From assembly GCA_950295325.1 (NCBI GenBank), contig OX485806.1:41478001-41542000 (forward strand): DNA of 64,000 bases, read 5' to 3'. Each line of letters starts with the position of its first letter. Position 1 is the stretch's first letter. The DNA is from Polytrichum commune (lineage: Eukaryota; Streptophyta; Polytrichopsida; Polytrichales; Polytrichaceae). Positions 1 through 12,594 of this stretch are shown piece by piece. A program made the position numbers and the translations under genes. A model generated the notes under the pieces. The model had not been told where the DNA came from. It saw only the letters and a list, made by a program, of their open reading frames with translations, and made no database searches.

Positions 1-710
1 GGGAAATCTGCCACTCGCCGAAGGAGACTCTGAGGAACACCGGGGTTGGAGGGAATTGGCCAAGACAAGAGCAAGGCGCTTACGGGAGAGAGTTCATGAG
101 CTTAGATGAATTGAGTGACGAGTGAGCATCTGGGTGCGGCTAGCTCAGTAAGAAGCGACACTGTGAGGGTGTTCGAATCCACAGTCAGAAAGCAATAGGC
201 CACCTTGCACACTGAAATTGTGGACTTGGGTCGAAGGGCGAAGGAATCTAGCAAAGGAGGTTGGTGAGCAAAGGGGATGGTACAATGTGGAGGTTGGGTT
301 CAGTCTGTAATGTGGCTAGGTGAGAGTTGATGGGTGCTGTGGGATTTGATTCAACCAGGTCCACAACAATGAGGAGACAACCGGTGACCAGGGGGATTAA
401 GGTGATGGCCAGCAAGGTCGCAATGTGGGATCTGAAGCTGAAAGATGGAGAAGGTTGGAACTAGGCTGCCGAGGACCCCCCCTGGAGCGGCAGGGACGGG
501 GATGGCCTGGGCCGGGTCGAGATCGTGAAGGCAGAGGTTGCTGGAACCCAGTGACAAGTTGCTCAGTAGCTCGGATTAAGGAAGGCCTTTGGAGGTTGAG
601 CCCATGCCACTCTCGGGTTAGAGCACGTTAGATCCTTCAGAAGGGAATTAGTGAATCATGGGTGGTGCACATAACCTTGTGTGGTTGAACTTTTTAAGGG
701 GATGTGTAGG
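1..710. other. Unassigned sequence left of the first solo LTR
   Basis: No convincing coding region. Short open frames near 351-631 occur on both strands in GC-rich sequence and show no recognisable domain. The only suggestive structure is a tRNA-like pair of pol III boxes at 141-180, listed separately. The stretch ends at CTAAG (711-715), the target-site duplication of the neighbouring solo LTR. Confidence 0.4.
133..190 (+). other. tRNA-like A/B-box pair, possible SINE head
   Basis: TAGCTCAGTAAG at 141-152 resembles a pol III A box and GTTCGAATCC at 171-180 resembles a B box, about 30 bases apart as in tRNA genes. A complete cloverleaf with an acceptor stem was not evident, so a tRNA-derived SINE fragment or chance are both possible. 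Confidence 0.2.
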
Positions 711-715
711 CTAAG

Positions 716-3700
716 TGTGGTACTTTTGGGCCACCCCCTTTCGAGGGAGCCTAAAAGTATCACACAAGCCCTTTAGTGAAGGTGGCCTGCATTTGCAGGC
801 GCCCAAGCCGAACCCGGATGATAGGTGTATAACGTGAGTAGTTAGATTTTTAAGGGAGATTAAATATGCGTCGTAGTACCTCCGGAGGTTGGGCCTTAGT
901 TTTTTACTAGTGTGGCTTTAAACTCCACTAACCAATTTCATATCTAATTCTAACCTTAACCTACAACCTATTCTACGCACAGACGCACCAGCCTTGAAAC
1001 CAAGGCAATCCTAATTTGTGAATTAGGATGGTTCTGATACACACCAACCGGGTGTGACTCATACCACCCTAGCTCAATGAACGAAATAACGACAATTTGA
1101 TGGACCATTCAATTCTTCCTAGTTTTTTACTTAGTTCTATTTAGTTTTCTAAGCGGGGGAACTTGGCCTAAGTCCCACCCTTCACACAAATTCCTTCTTA
1201 ATTACTTACTTTCGTTTGCACCTCTTACTTCACTACATTAACATATTAGGCATCACCCCTTACCTGGTTGGTGCACCTCTTATCTCGGAACCTTCTAAGG
1301 CCTCGTGCAGGTCCTTTGAAGGTTGAGTGACATCTCAAACCCATTCGAACATCAATGGTTCGAAGGGTGGTATCACTTTACCGAGTTACGTTTCCGATTC
1401 GGGTCTCTTGCCAACAAGGGTTCACGATTTATTTTGTATGTTTTAATTCTAAGGTGTGTTTACACTGGATAGACCACGAAATGCAACTCAATGGGACCAG
1501 GGTTACGGGCAACCTGTTGCGCAATCTTCATAAATTGGGGCCATTACTCCCAATCTATGGGGCAACAACATAATAGTGGATTCGCGGGTCATTAACCCCA
1601 CCTTTCCACCAACAACATTCAGAGTGGTCGTGTCGGTGATTAACCCGACTTACCACACACGAAACTTGCTAATAAATGAAGCTACTACCACAAAACATAC
1701 CAAGGGCCCCGAAAACAATGGAGTTGGGTATTCCCTTGGCGGTTAAGTGGGCAAGCCACTTGACCTTACGAGATAGGTGAGTGGGTTGATAGATGCGTAT
1801 GTTAGCCGCGCTCCCTCCAACCCTCAATGGAAGGCTAGCGTTAGTAAATTTACCTCAATTCTCCTCGGTTGATTTGGGCTCGATGTAGGCCGAGCCGCTA
1901 CCTCCTTCCTTGCTCCACTTCCCTAGCGTCGACCTTGCCTCCTTTTTTGTAACTAGTTTGGTAGTAAGCGTACCTTAGTTAACAATTAAAATATAAAGTA
2001 TTTATTCTGCACTGTAATTTAATCCTAAGAATAATATTTATACTTAGTGCACCTAATTATCTTTCCAATGATCTAAAAATCACTTGAATCGGATAAGAAA
2101 TGCAAAAGTTATGAGGGTTGGAAGTGTGAGGTCGATTCAACCGACCCTTCCAACCCACCTATCTAACTTCTAACTTCAAAAATTCATAGCACATTCCTTA
2201 CTATTTGGGTCTAGGCTTTCCTTATACCATTGGAAAGCTATGAATATGTTCTAACTAGGAAAATTATGACATTAGCAGGTTAAGCTAATAGAAATTCAGC
2301 AGACTCTTTGTAACACAGCAGTCAATCAAGAAGGCTTAAACTATGTATCTTGCCTTCAACAATTCATATCTAATTCAAATCTTATTCAAATCAAACGTTT
2401 TATATGACCCTGGAGAGATATTAAAAATATGTATTTGATCAAAATATGTGATTAGAAAGGTAAGCCGAAGTGAACCTAGCAGATCCTTTGTAATGCAGCA
2501 GTCAACCAAAAGTTCTCAAACTATGTGTCCCATCTTGCACAATTCATATCTAATTCAAATCATGCTCAAATCAAATGTTCTAAGTCATTTTGGAAAGCTA
2601 CACAAAAGTTCTACTTGGGAAAATTATAACTTCTTGGAATCAAAATTCCTATTGGGCTTGCAGGTCTGATCCAGCAGCCGCTACCCACAAGACCACCCAG
2701 TTTTTCTACTCCATCTTTGAAAATCCATAACTAATTGTCATCTTAACCAAATCACAAATAGGAAACGGCTATGGATAGCTATAGGAAATCTCTCTAAGAG
2801 AAAAATGATAAGTATCTTGTTCTAGCTTTTGAACCAAGCCTTTTGGGCATTGGCAGATGAGGTCTACAATGCCTCCACAAAAAACTCTACCATCCAACCT
2901 ACCTCTACAAAAGAAGGAATAATTTTGTTGGTGTGTTAATAAACACACATTCTAACTAGGAGAGAGAGTAGAGGAGGTTCTCAAGCCTTTCTTTTAGGCC
3001 ATTGAGAATGCATACTGAAGAATTTTTTCCTAACTACATTGAAGCAGGGCTTCGCCCAAGCATTACAGGAAGAGAGAGTAGAGGAGTTTCTCAAGCCCTT
3101 GTCTTAAGCCATTGAGAATACATGCTAAAGGATTTTTTCCTAATTACATTGAAGCAGGGCTTCACCCAAAAACTAGAGAAAGAGAGAGAGCTACAAGGTG
3201 GAAAGAGGGGTTTTTAAACCCTCTCACAAAAAGGTTGGACCCCTCCTCCACCGGATCCATTTTTCAAACCCTTTCCCGAAATTTTGGCTCGGGGGTTTTT
3301 CTGGTTGAGGTTGCCACCCTCTCGCCGAGGTGGCTCCGACAAAAAACCTTTAGAAATCTTTCTAATTTTTCCGCCATCGAGTTGGCAAGGGGCAGGTGGG
3401 CAAGTAGCCCCCTTGCTCTCTTTCTAATTTTCTTCAAAAGTCTTCAAGCCGATTTTGTCTTCTTACGTAAAACACCTCCAATAGTCTTGTGTGCCTCACA
3501 CTAACTAATAAACTAACACTTGCTTAGCTAGCATTTACTAACATTTGCTTAATAGCTAGTATCTACTAATATTTGCTTAGCTAGTTGTTTTTACTAGCTA
3601 GCATATGTTCTCTACTTTGCTATCTTCTAGCACTACTCAGTTTCATTTTGACCTTCCTTCTTCTAGGCTAAATGCTAAATGAACTAATTTTCTCTAAATT

Positions 3701-3781
3701 CCCTATCAATTCTAACTTTTAATGCGAACATTCTAACTAAAAGTGATCCCGCAGAGTGGTGGACCACTCAAAGAGTTCACA
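716..3781 (+). mobile_element. Solo LTR of about 3 kb (family L3), plus orientation
   Basis: The 3066-bp unit starts TGTGGTAC and ends GTTCACA. It is flanked by perfect 5-bp duplications CTAAG (711-715 and 3782-3786), the signature of LTR retrotransposon integration. A second copy lies in inverse orientation at 31328-34166 with its own, different duplication. An AATAAA polyadenylation signal at 3507-3512 near the 3' end fits LTR anatomy and sets the orientation. A local duplication around 2950-3120 (repeated 'GAGAGAGTAGAGGAG' segments) explains most of the roughly 230-bp excess over the other copy. The 130-codon open frame at 3112-3504 is frame-broken in the other copy and is probably not coding. 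No internal region, primer site or pol is adjacent, so it is a solo LTR made by LTR-LTR recombination. Confidence 0.85.
3507..3512 (+). promoter_or_regulatory. Polyadenylation signal of the L3 LTR
   Basis: AATAAA lies about 270 bp before the LTR 3' end, the usual place for the R/U5 polyadenylation signal. Confidence 0.4.
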
Positions 3782-3786
3782 CTAAG

Positions 3787-5005
3787 CATTGGGATACCCT
3801 TAGTGTGGTGTGGAGTGTGACTAGTGTAGGAAAAAACATTTCTTAATGCTTGTAATAGGTTGATTTTGGATAAAAATTGAATAAAGAATAATCACTGTGA
3901 AGGCTCATTGGACTGAGTGTGGAGGCAAGGTCACTTCTATTGGTCATATGTGAGGCACTGACTTCCACCCGGATTACGACGCTTAAGGGTGGGGGTTTGT
4001 GTCTGACAGCAGCAGTGGGTTTTCCATGCCTAATAACCAACAACTTGCATTTGGCTTGCATGTGTTTTTGAATGGCGTGACATTGTACACCCTCCCAGGA
4101 AGATTAGGGAAGGAGGACTGAGGGGCCATGAAACCAAGTGCAGGAGAGTGCTAAAGGGCTGGGAAGCAGCGGATCACCAAAGGAGCGGCGACAGAGAGCG
4201 GCCGGGAAGCAACGGATCGCCGAAGGAGCGACGAGAGAGGGAGCGGGCCTGCAGCAGGCAGGTATCGGCGAGAGGGAGAACCGGCCACATGTGGATATGA
4301 GCAGGCAGCGGGAAGAAGGGACAGCTGGCGAACGAGGAGCACGCCAACAAGGGGGGGGCCGAGGACAGGTGAACGGCCGAGGACCGGCCTCCCGATTATG
4401 TAGCGGCCCGGGAACGATATCGGGAACGCACGGGAACGCACGGGAACGCACCAAGGCGGCTCGGGAACGCACCGGGAACTCACTGAGAGCCGAGAACACC
4501 GTCACCATACCCGAGAATGGACGAGCAACTAAGTAGGATAGATAGTTAGTTGCTAGTGAACACCTAAGCAAGGGTAGATGAAGGACATACCTAAAAGGGA
4601 TGAAAGTCCTTTTTAGATGAACATAAATTATTCCCTTTAAATGAATAGTTGCATTCCGGATGAAGGAGGCCCATGGATGATAACCGAACCACGAAGCACA
4701 TCTAGGTTAAGCCAAGAAATCCAACGAATGAACCTCATAAGTACATTTTACATTCGAGTATCATAACTACTGTAAATAGATCCGGACAAATTAAAATTAG
4801 ACTGTAACCGGATGTAGGGCTAAAAATAGCCAAAAATGAACATGTGGCATTAGGGGAAGTTAGGCCTAACCGCCACATCTAATTAAAGATAGATGTTGAA
4901 CACTATATAAGAAGCCAACTTAAGGCACATAATACACTTCATTTGAACACGCAAACTCTACATGAGTGTCAGAGCCTCTAGCACTCTCTCTCAAGCTAGT
5001 ATATT
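3787..5005. other. Non-coding stretch with small duplications and a TATA-like box
   Basis: No gene recognised. 3966-4003 holds (inverted) a roughly 40-bp motif also found at 36960-37002 and 41317-41360. A 44-bp direct duplication (AAGCAGCGGATCACCAAAGG-like) lies near 4165 and 4209. Three copies of the 10-mer CGGGAACGCA lie near 4421-4450. TATATAA at 4904-4910 is TATA-like and sits about 100 bp upstream of the 53-bp tandem repeat. This could be a decayed LTR promoter, but no boundary could be fixed. Confidence 0.4.
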
Positions 5006-5255
5006 TAGCCGAGGTTTTCGTGCCCTAACTCGGAGGGCATTAGAGCTAGCATTGCGATTAGCCGAGGTATTCGTGCCCTAACTCGGAGGGCAATCGAGCT
5101 AGCATTGCGATTAGCCGAGGTATACTCGAGCCCTAACTCGGAGGGCATTATAAAATAATGCGAGTAGCCGAGGCATGTACGAGCTCTAACTCGGAGAGCA
5201 ATATAAGTTAATGCGAGTAGCCGAGGTATAAATTATCCTAACTCGGGGGATATTG
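5006..5255 (+). repeat. 53-bp tandem repeat, about five copies
   Basis: Units begin TAGCCGAGG at 5006, 5059, 5112, 5165 and 5218, an exact 53-bp period. Each unit contains a small hairpin of the form GCCCTAACTCGGAGGGC. The first three units are more alike than the last two. Confidence 0.85.
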
Positions 5256-7330
5256 GAAATACATATACATCAAAGCAAAAATAGAAAGAGGACTTTGAAT
5301 TTGGCTTACCTCCGGTAACTAAAGGCTTCATCAAAAAGGAAACTAACCGAGCATCAAAGATCCGAATCAACATAAGGAAGGAGGAATTTGAGCCTAGAGG
5401 AATAAAGGACCCGAAGGGAGATAATTACAGAGGGGAGGTAAAGTTACCCTGGCGGTACACTCAAGTAAATCTCCGACCTCAAGCCGGCCAAGTAAGATAG
5501 ATCATTACAGTAAAAGCACAAGTCACTCCTATTTGAGGAAGGTAAGTTGCGGGCTTACCGGCTTACCATCACGTCATACCGGGTATGACTAGATACTTAA
5601 TTATTACACGGTGTCAAGGCCAAATCAAGGGAATTAGCACTTGGGAATTTTAAGACAACTAAGGGGAACACTTGGGAATTTAGGCAATGAGTTTAATACC
5701 TCATAAATGAGAGTGATATTAAACAAACATCTTTGAATGGGAATCGGTTTATCATAGACATTAGAAATCAACAAAGATTCTAATCCCTCAAATATTCTCA
5801 AGTGAATTTGGAATGTTGAAGGACCAAGGATACCATCAATACAATATAATCAAGGCTAAAGAGACACGAAGATTCTCAAGATTTTCATAATGTTAAAGAA
5901 TATGTTTTGAACTAGAAACTCTTTATGAAGACATTCTCGGAATATTCTTAGAAAGTAATGAAGATTAGATGCATTCAAACCATGAAAGATATTGGATGCA
6001 ACATTTAGAGTTTCCTTTGAAACACTTAACCTCGACATTAGGATTTCGGGGAACATAACCTTGAAAACCTAAGGCACTTTCTCCTTGGAGATTTATAAAA
6101 GGGATCTTAAAATACAATATTCCGGATTTGAAGAAATAAGATTATTTTGCGAGATCTTTCAAACCATGAAAGATGCAAGAGCGAATAGATGATTAAGAAC
6201 TAGGGAAAGTAGTTTCTTAGAGAGCACTTTAATATTAGATTTCGGGGAACATAAACTTGTGACCTCAGGTCAACGATTCCAAGAGGATTCAAGAGCAGTA
6301 AATTAAAAATTACAAGAATTAGTCAACAAAGAGTTAACAGACACCTTCACAAGTATTGGAATCCAAGAGGATCTAATTTTGGTGGGAGTAACTTCCATGT
6401 AAACCGGTCAGCAACGGGTTACACCGTCTAAGTTTGCTGAGGGTTTGAAGGTGACCTCGACAGACATCGTTTCTTTGATTTGTGTAAGATTCTTGCTATG
6501 TGCCATTCCGATGTATTGCGTTCTGTTTCCACCATAGTTTTAAGACCTTCATAATCATTGGATGATAACTCTATTAGAAGTTCTAGGGACTCACGTTTAA
6601 TACCTTGGAGATTGATGATCATCATATTATCAGAACGGGCATTGGATGGAGACTTCACTTGTACAGGACGTAACAATGGGTATTTAACACTAGACATATG
6701 AGAAACGGAAGTTAGTATTTTGGTCAAAGTTGCAAAGAGCTATGAGGAGATACCATAAAAACTATAGCATCATGCATGAAGAAGCAAGTAAAAGCCTTCA
6801 TGATCGTTTTATCTTGATTGGAAGATATATTCTTTGGGAACACCAGAGTGACCTGACACTTCATCCTCTACAACAATAGAAGGAGGAGAGAATCCAAAAT
6901 GAACATGAAAGACATGGGCATGCACATATACAAAGCCTCTGGCACCTAATGGTAAAACAAATGGGACCTCATGACCTATTGCAACAATAGTAACCCTAGG
7001 GAAAGGTTTAGAAGAGATAACAAAAAATAATGGACAAGCCACAAAAACACAAAGATATGAGAAGAAGCAAATGATAATATTGGCGAATGGAAAGGTTGTG
7101 AATATAAAGAATGAGAAATTAGAGGGGTTGAACTAAACAAAAGGAAATTATATAATATTATATAATATATAATATTTGGTATAGAAAATATTGTAATATC
7201 ATCTAGAAATAGAAGTTATGCAGCGTGAAGAGATATTAACAAAATATAATGGTTGTAATCAACACAGTATATAACCTTTTTATTTGCAAGTAATGGGCCA
7301 AACGAGGGGTGTGACATAATTCATATATTA
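5256..7330. other. AT-rich stretch without a supported gene
   Basis: Two minus-strand frames (7042-6809 and 6727-6428) have fairly protein-like composition, but they show no recognisable domain, no clear splice connection and no second copy in the window. I treat them as unproven exons of an unknown gene at best. Confidence 0.3.
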
Positions 7331-7640
7331 TGGTAGTTATTAATTTATGCAAGATTTACAATTGGCACTGACAACTATTATAAGTAGCATTACCTCAACT
7401 GCAAATATTGCAAATGGCAATATTACAACTAACGCCATTATAAATGGAAATATTATAAATGACACTATTAAAACGGGTACCATTAGAACTAACAACTAGC
7501 AATACTACAACTAGTAATATTAGGACTAATTTAATTAGAATTGGCACTATCACAATTGGCATTATTATAACTGGCAATATTAAAAGAAGCATTATTACAA
7601 CTTGTACTATTACAACTGGCACTAACAATCTATGATGCAC
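7330..7640 (+). repeat. Degenerate short tandem repeat (about 18-20 bp, 'actggcactattaca' type)
   Basis: Many imperfect copies of an AT-rich word (aactggca-atta-tac) follow each other. They create a long but low-complexity minus-strand frame that is not a gene. Confidence 0.6.
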
Positions 7641-8508
7641 ATTGACCCAATATGTACATGTATACATGCATGTAACTTAAGAATATTAAATAAAATAAGT
7701 GTAGCCCTTATCGGCTATATTTTTATAATTATTAATCATGCAATGAAGTGGGCTAGTGATGAAAACCATCATGTAATATAAAAGTTTACAAATGAAAGTA
7801 AAGTAGTATAGAGAAATGCACATTGTTGAAAATGGGCGATGTAGTGGAGACTCGGAGGGGTCACTCCCCCTTGTCGTGTAAATAGCGATCGTGTGTCAGT
7901 GCAGCTCGAGTACCAACCACCACTAACAAACAACACTAAAACATAGCAAAGTCACACATAAACAACACACCTCGACACAAAATGCTCTATTCCTGCCATT
8001 GTTGTGAGGAGAGATTCTTAGGTAGTGGTAGGAAAATGAGAGATGTGCATTTTATTTTATTTTCTTAAGCAACAGGGCCTCTTCATTTTGACCACCAACC
8101 GCAGGCGGGTGCCGGTTGGTCGCGGTTGCTTTCAATTTTTGTTTAAGTGTTGTTTTGGGGAAGAGGATCCAGTGTTGTTCTTGCATTGTTCCTTGTATTT
8201 TGTTTTGGTACCTTCCCCTGTGGCGGGCTGTAGTGCTGGAGTGTTCTAGCAATGCCCCATTTTGTATAGTCCTAGATTGTGATAGGGTACTGTGGAGGTA
8301 AGGTCGGATTAATAACCGACGGGACCTTTGTTTGTGCACCAAGTGGGCGGTGCTTGTTTTCACTTGTGGTGAGGCTGGGTTAATGACCAGCAGACCATAA
8401 GTTTTGGTGGTGGTTGCAGGTGCAGGTTGCCTTTGACCCTTTTTGTCTTTGTACCTCGATACTAATTCATTTGGGTTGTTGATTCGGTGACCATCCCATT
8501 GTGGGTTT

Positions 8509-10950
8509 ATGGTTACAACTCGTACTCAACACTATCGTTCTCCGTCCCCAGGAGCATCGGAAGGTCATCCCTCGGACCTCTCGGACGTTGAACCAGTGGT
8601 AGCACCCAACGAGGCTTTTCAACCTACTTCGGCGTGGGGGATTATCGCTCGGTCTCACGTCCTGTGGGTGGGAACCTTTGACGATATGGAGGAGGAGACT
8701 ATGGGAGGGATACGAGACCGGTTTTCCGGTCGAGCAGGGACCATTTCTCTGCAAGACTGGAAAACCCGGTTTCGTACGTGGATGCGAGAGAAACGCCAAC
8801 GCAATACCAATTTTAACGATTGGTATGTGTTCGAGCTTCTGCCTCAGCATTTGGAGCATGAAACTCTCCAAACTTATGAGCAGTGGACGGAGGCTCATTG
8901 GATGGACCTGCGCCAGGTGGAGCGATACTGGGAGACTCGGGTTGAGTTGGTATCCGCATTGAAGGAAGGCGCAACTTCCAGTTTCATGGCCGTCCCTGAG
9001 GTTAAGTCGGAGGTGCCGGAGGGAGTATTTGTGGTGGACGTGGAGGGAGCTTCTCCTGGTGAACCCAAGGATAAGGGTTCTGCTCCTGCTGTGGCGAGTA
9101 TGTCGAGCCCCATTCTTCCACTCTCCCATTATGCCCAGACTACACAGGCGGCTATTGCCTCTTTGGGGGCTCCGCCAGTTTTTGAGCCGTTGCGGGCATT
9201 TGAGCTGCATCTACATGAGGAGTACGGAGGTTTCCGTCGGGACCAGATGCAGCGGATACAAGATTTTAGACGGGAGAAGGACGATACACCTCGTACCATG
9301 TATACGAGGTTGGCGAGGTTTGCCAGAGAATCTGGAGGTGTGTTTGCGGAAAGTCAATTGGTGAAGGTGTTTTTGTCCAAGATTGACAAACGCCTCCTTG
9401 ATTTGGCACTGCCCAGGATCATCATGGATTATGGTGGTCGGGCGACAGTCGCAGAGGCATTCGCCGTGGTAGAGCAGTGTGATCGTGCATTATGTCAGCA
9501 CGATGCCACTGATTTGGTGTCCTTGCTAGTGGATTCTAACAAGTCCAGGAAGGCTCCAATCGCGACTGCGGGGTTGGCGGAGGCCGAGGTAGACAAGACC
9601 ATGTATTGTTGGTCTTGTGGGCAGGCTGGCCACGCTAAGAAGGACTATCCTTCAAAGGAAAAGCAAGCCCAGACTGTCACTACTCCGAAGCGGAAACCAT
9701 TTGTTCCCACAAAGGGCTCGGCGAAGGGGACGACGGGTAATCAGTTACCCAAGCAGTTGAAGTGTTCCCATTGTGGGCGGAACAATCACGCGGTAGAGAA
9801 CTGCTTTGCTCTCCATCCTGAGAAACGTCCTTCTTCCGACCGGGAAAAGACGTTGGAGGCGAAGATTGGAGCCATGGAGGAGAGGTTCAAAAGCTTGGCG
9901 TCATCCGGCCAAATTTTGGCCAGACCGTCTTCCTCCGGAGCTCAGGCTAGTTCTTCCACTCCGGATTACTATATGTTCGGAGCCTCGGGCGAGGTGGTGA
10001 GTTTCGCGGCCGTGACACGTGCTCAAGCTGTATCACAATCCATACCTTCGATCACAAATGAATATGTGGCAAGCTCGCGAGCTCGGGACAATGCACCCGC
10101 GGACCAAATTGGTCAGGCACGACTACCATTATCTTTTGGATTGGCCGATGCCGTCCAATCTGTCAGTGGTCGTCATCCGAACGATGAGGTTTCACATTCA
10201 GCGACCAATGTGGCGCACACGTTGGCATCCAAGGTGTTGCACACACCTTTGTTTACGGCCATGGAGTGGTCATCGCCAAAGTTCCAACCTGCTAAGGTTT
10301 TTCACTTAGTAGGTAGGATTTTGGAAGGGAAGGCATCCTTACCTTCTTTGACCGTGGTTCAAGCCACTACGGACATCCCTGCTTTTGAAGATCCTGAGGA
10401 TGTGGCCAAACGGCGAGCGAGACTTGCGGCAGAGACCATTGCGTCTTTTGACGCACACGCCTCAGATGACAAGGCACCGACCACGTTTTATGACTCACCA
10501 GTATCCTCGGGTGCAGCCTATCTGTCTGATGTCGCTGCTAGACCTGTCCGCGAGCGCCGCGGTATTCGACCCGGCGTTGTGCGTATGGTGAATGATACTG
10601 GAATTTTGGTGGTCAGTCGCACTGGGAGCAATGCTACTCGGGTTGCTCCCCGTTGTGTGATGATGGATTCAGGGGCACAGCCAGTTATGATCGGCAAGAG
10701 GCTTGCCCAAGAGTTGAGATTGACGGCCGAGGATTTGGCTCCCTGTCCATTCACCATTGTCACATCCATTGGTCACGTGGAGCGGGCCATGGGTTATACT
10801 CGAGAGCCATTACAGCTTAGCTTCCGTGTGAAGCCTGGAGATTCATCCGCACCTCTTCTTCTTAGGTGTGCGGTGACGGATGCGACCAACTATGACATTT
10901 TAGTTGGTCAGCAAGCACTTTACCCTCTTGGTTTTGGTTTGGACAACTAG
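8509..10950 (+). pseudogene. Gag-protease part of the methyltransferase retrotransposon
   Basis: The frame has 813 codons from an ATG. Residues about 220-345 look like a retrotransposon Gag capsid (FEPLRAFELHL ... LVKVFLSKID ... VAEAFAVVEQCDRAL). Two CCHC knuckles follow. The first (9607-9648) reads CWSCGQAGHAKKDY and has Tyr where the last Cys belongs. The second (9763-9804) reads CSHCGRNNHAVENC and is intact. Near the C-terminus, MDSGAQPVMIG (Asp-Ser-Gly at 10666-10674) followed by YDILVGQQALYPLGF is a pepsin-like retroviral protease. The frame ends in TAG at 10948-10950, but the same frame stays open into the methyltransferase. The stop therefore looks like a point mutation in a Trp (TGG) or Gln codon rather than a true terminus; programmed read-through is the alternative. 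Confidence 0.85.
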
Positions 10951-12273
10951 ACTGAGGAGGCGTGGATCCAACCAGGTTGGTCGGCTGGGGATGGCCGCAG
11001 GGAACTTATTCCCGTGGCTTTCGCGGTGGCCGCGACCATAGCACCATTATCTATGGTTTTTGGATGTGGTGCTATGGTGGACACATTGCCTTATGGTTCC
11101 GCACTGTTGGAGGAGTCATTGGCATTCATGGAAAGTACAGACGATCAACGGGATATGGCACCTAAGGGTGCATTGGTGCGCCATCCCAAGGATCCCCTTC
11201 CTCCTTGGCGTGATTCCACCGAGCTATTTCGGAGGTGCGAGGATATTGCTCACTCTCTCACTCCTAGGACACCGGTCATACCGGGTGTCCTCTCGGCATT
11301 GGCACATCCCATTTTATGGCAGCCGCCAGAGGTGGGGATTACTTTGGTGGAACTGTTTGGGGGCATCGGCACAGGCTTAGCGGCCGTATTGGAGGTTGGC
11401 CTCACGGTTAGACGGTATGTCTATGTGGACAACTCTCAAGTGTCCACCCGTGTGGCTCGTCACCATCTTCACCAATTGATGGTATTGTATCCCCAGCAGT
11501 TACCTCCAACTACCATTCGTGGGTGTTTTTCACGTCTCCCTTGTGATGTCACACTCATCAGTGAGGCCGACTTACGACACTTAGGTCCGGTGGATATGGT
11601 GATTGCGGGATGGCCATGCCAGGGCCATTCACGTGCTGGAGCAGGCGGAGGACTAGAGGATCCCAGGTCTACTCTATTTTGGGACCTCATCCGCCTCATG
11701 CAGTGGTGGTATTCCCACCAACCTTTCCCTCCAGGGTATATTTTTGAGAATGTACCTTTGTTGGGAGACTCTCGGGACAAGGTGTTGGAAGGCGATTATT
11801 ATGTTTGTCAACACCTTGGAAATCCCATTTTTGTGGATGCCGCGAGCATTGGTTCTTATGCCCACCGGCCTCGGTGGATTTGGATCAACCTCGCACCGTC
11901 ATCTACTTTAGCTGTAGCATTTTCTGCAGTGCCTCCACCTTTTGATCAAAAGGTGGATGACATCTTGGATCCAAACCGGACTTCTATGCCAGTTGTTCGA
12001 GATGATTTACCCCCGTTGGCATTGGTCAACAAAATGAGGGCACCACGGAGAGCCTTTCCCACGTTTATGACGTTTCCACAATCATTCGCTTTCCACGATA
12101 GGGGGCCGGGTATGGTGTGGGATGTTCACACCAAAACCCACACCGAACCATTGGCTGACGAATGGGAGCGTGCCATGGGATTCCTCACTGGCACCACCGC
12201 AGCTCCCGGCCTTTCTGAGGGCCAACGACGTTTCGTGTTGGGCCAAGCTATGGATCTTCATACTATGGTGTGA
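10951..12273 (+). pseudogene. C5-cytosine DNA methyltransferase domain inside the retrotransposon polyprotein
   Basis: It lies in the same frame as gag-protease. C5-methyltransferase motifs appear in canonical order: motif I LVELFGGIGTGLAA (from 11344); motif II-like YVDNSQVSTRVARHH; motif IV IAGWPCQGHSRAG with the catalytic Cys at 11617-11619; motif VI IFENV (Glu-Asn-Val at 11746-11754); motif VIII AHRPRWIWINL; and a motif X-like C-terminus ERAMGF ... GQRRFVLGQAMDL. No catalytic motif is visibly damaged, although the domain is enclosed by stop codons (TAG 10948-10950, TGA 12271-12273). It would transfer methyl from S-adenosylmethionine to C5 of cytosine, plausibly on the element's own DNA. 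It sits between protease and RT, where host-gene capture does not disturb the retroviral enzymes. Related retrotransposon-borne enzymes are known from charophytes and dinoflagellates; whether this belongs to the charophyte clade needs a tree. Confidence 0.88.
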
Positions 12274-12594
12274 ACTGTTGCTTTATGCCTTTCATTGCAA
12301 AGGCATCGTGGTGACCAGTGGTTGTCTCTGGGGGCAGAGGACTCTGGTCAGGGGGCACAGCGGTCCACACCCATGGAAGAGGGAATTCACGCCATGGTTG
12401 GAGAAGCCGAACGAATTTTTCAATTCGAGCAGCATGTAATGGAGGAGCTTCGAGCTCAACATTTTTACACTGCTTCGGTTTCTTCGCCTCCGGTGGTGGC
12501 TTCATCATCACATATAGGTGGTGATGAAGAAATGTCAGACTCTAGTACTAGCACCGAGACTGGGGGCATGGTTAATGCCCCCTCCTTTCATTAG
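12274..12594 (+). pseudogene. Linker between methyltransferase and reverse transcriptase
   Basis: About 106 codons stay open in the polyprotein frame between TGA (12271-12273) and TAG (12592-12594). The sequence is Ser/Thr-rich and acidic towards the end (DEEMSDSSTSTETGG), typical of an unstructured linker. A short segment (MEEGIHAMVGEAERIFQFEQ) could be helical. No domain recognised. Its openness between two stops supports a formerly continuous polyprotein. Confidence 0.6.

Noticed and set aside
3112-3504. A 130-codon protein in the 3-kb LTR
   Set aside because: The inverse copy at 31628-32000 is frame-shifted at the same place and composition is not clearly coding.
6428-7042. A two-exon minus-strand gene
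   Set aside because: Composition is suggestive, but no splice connection, domain or second copy supports it.
10948-10950. Programmed stop-codon read-through between protease and methyltransferase
   Set aside because: Possible in principle, but two more in-frame stops, a deletion and a frame shift follow in the same element, so ordinary decay is the simpler explanation.
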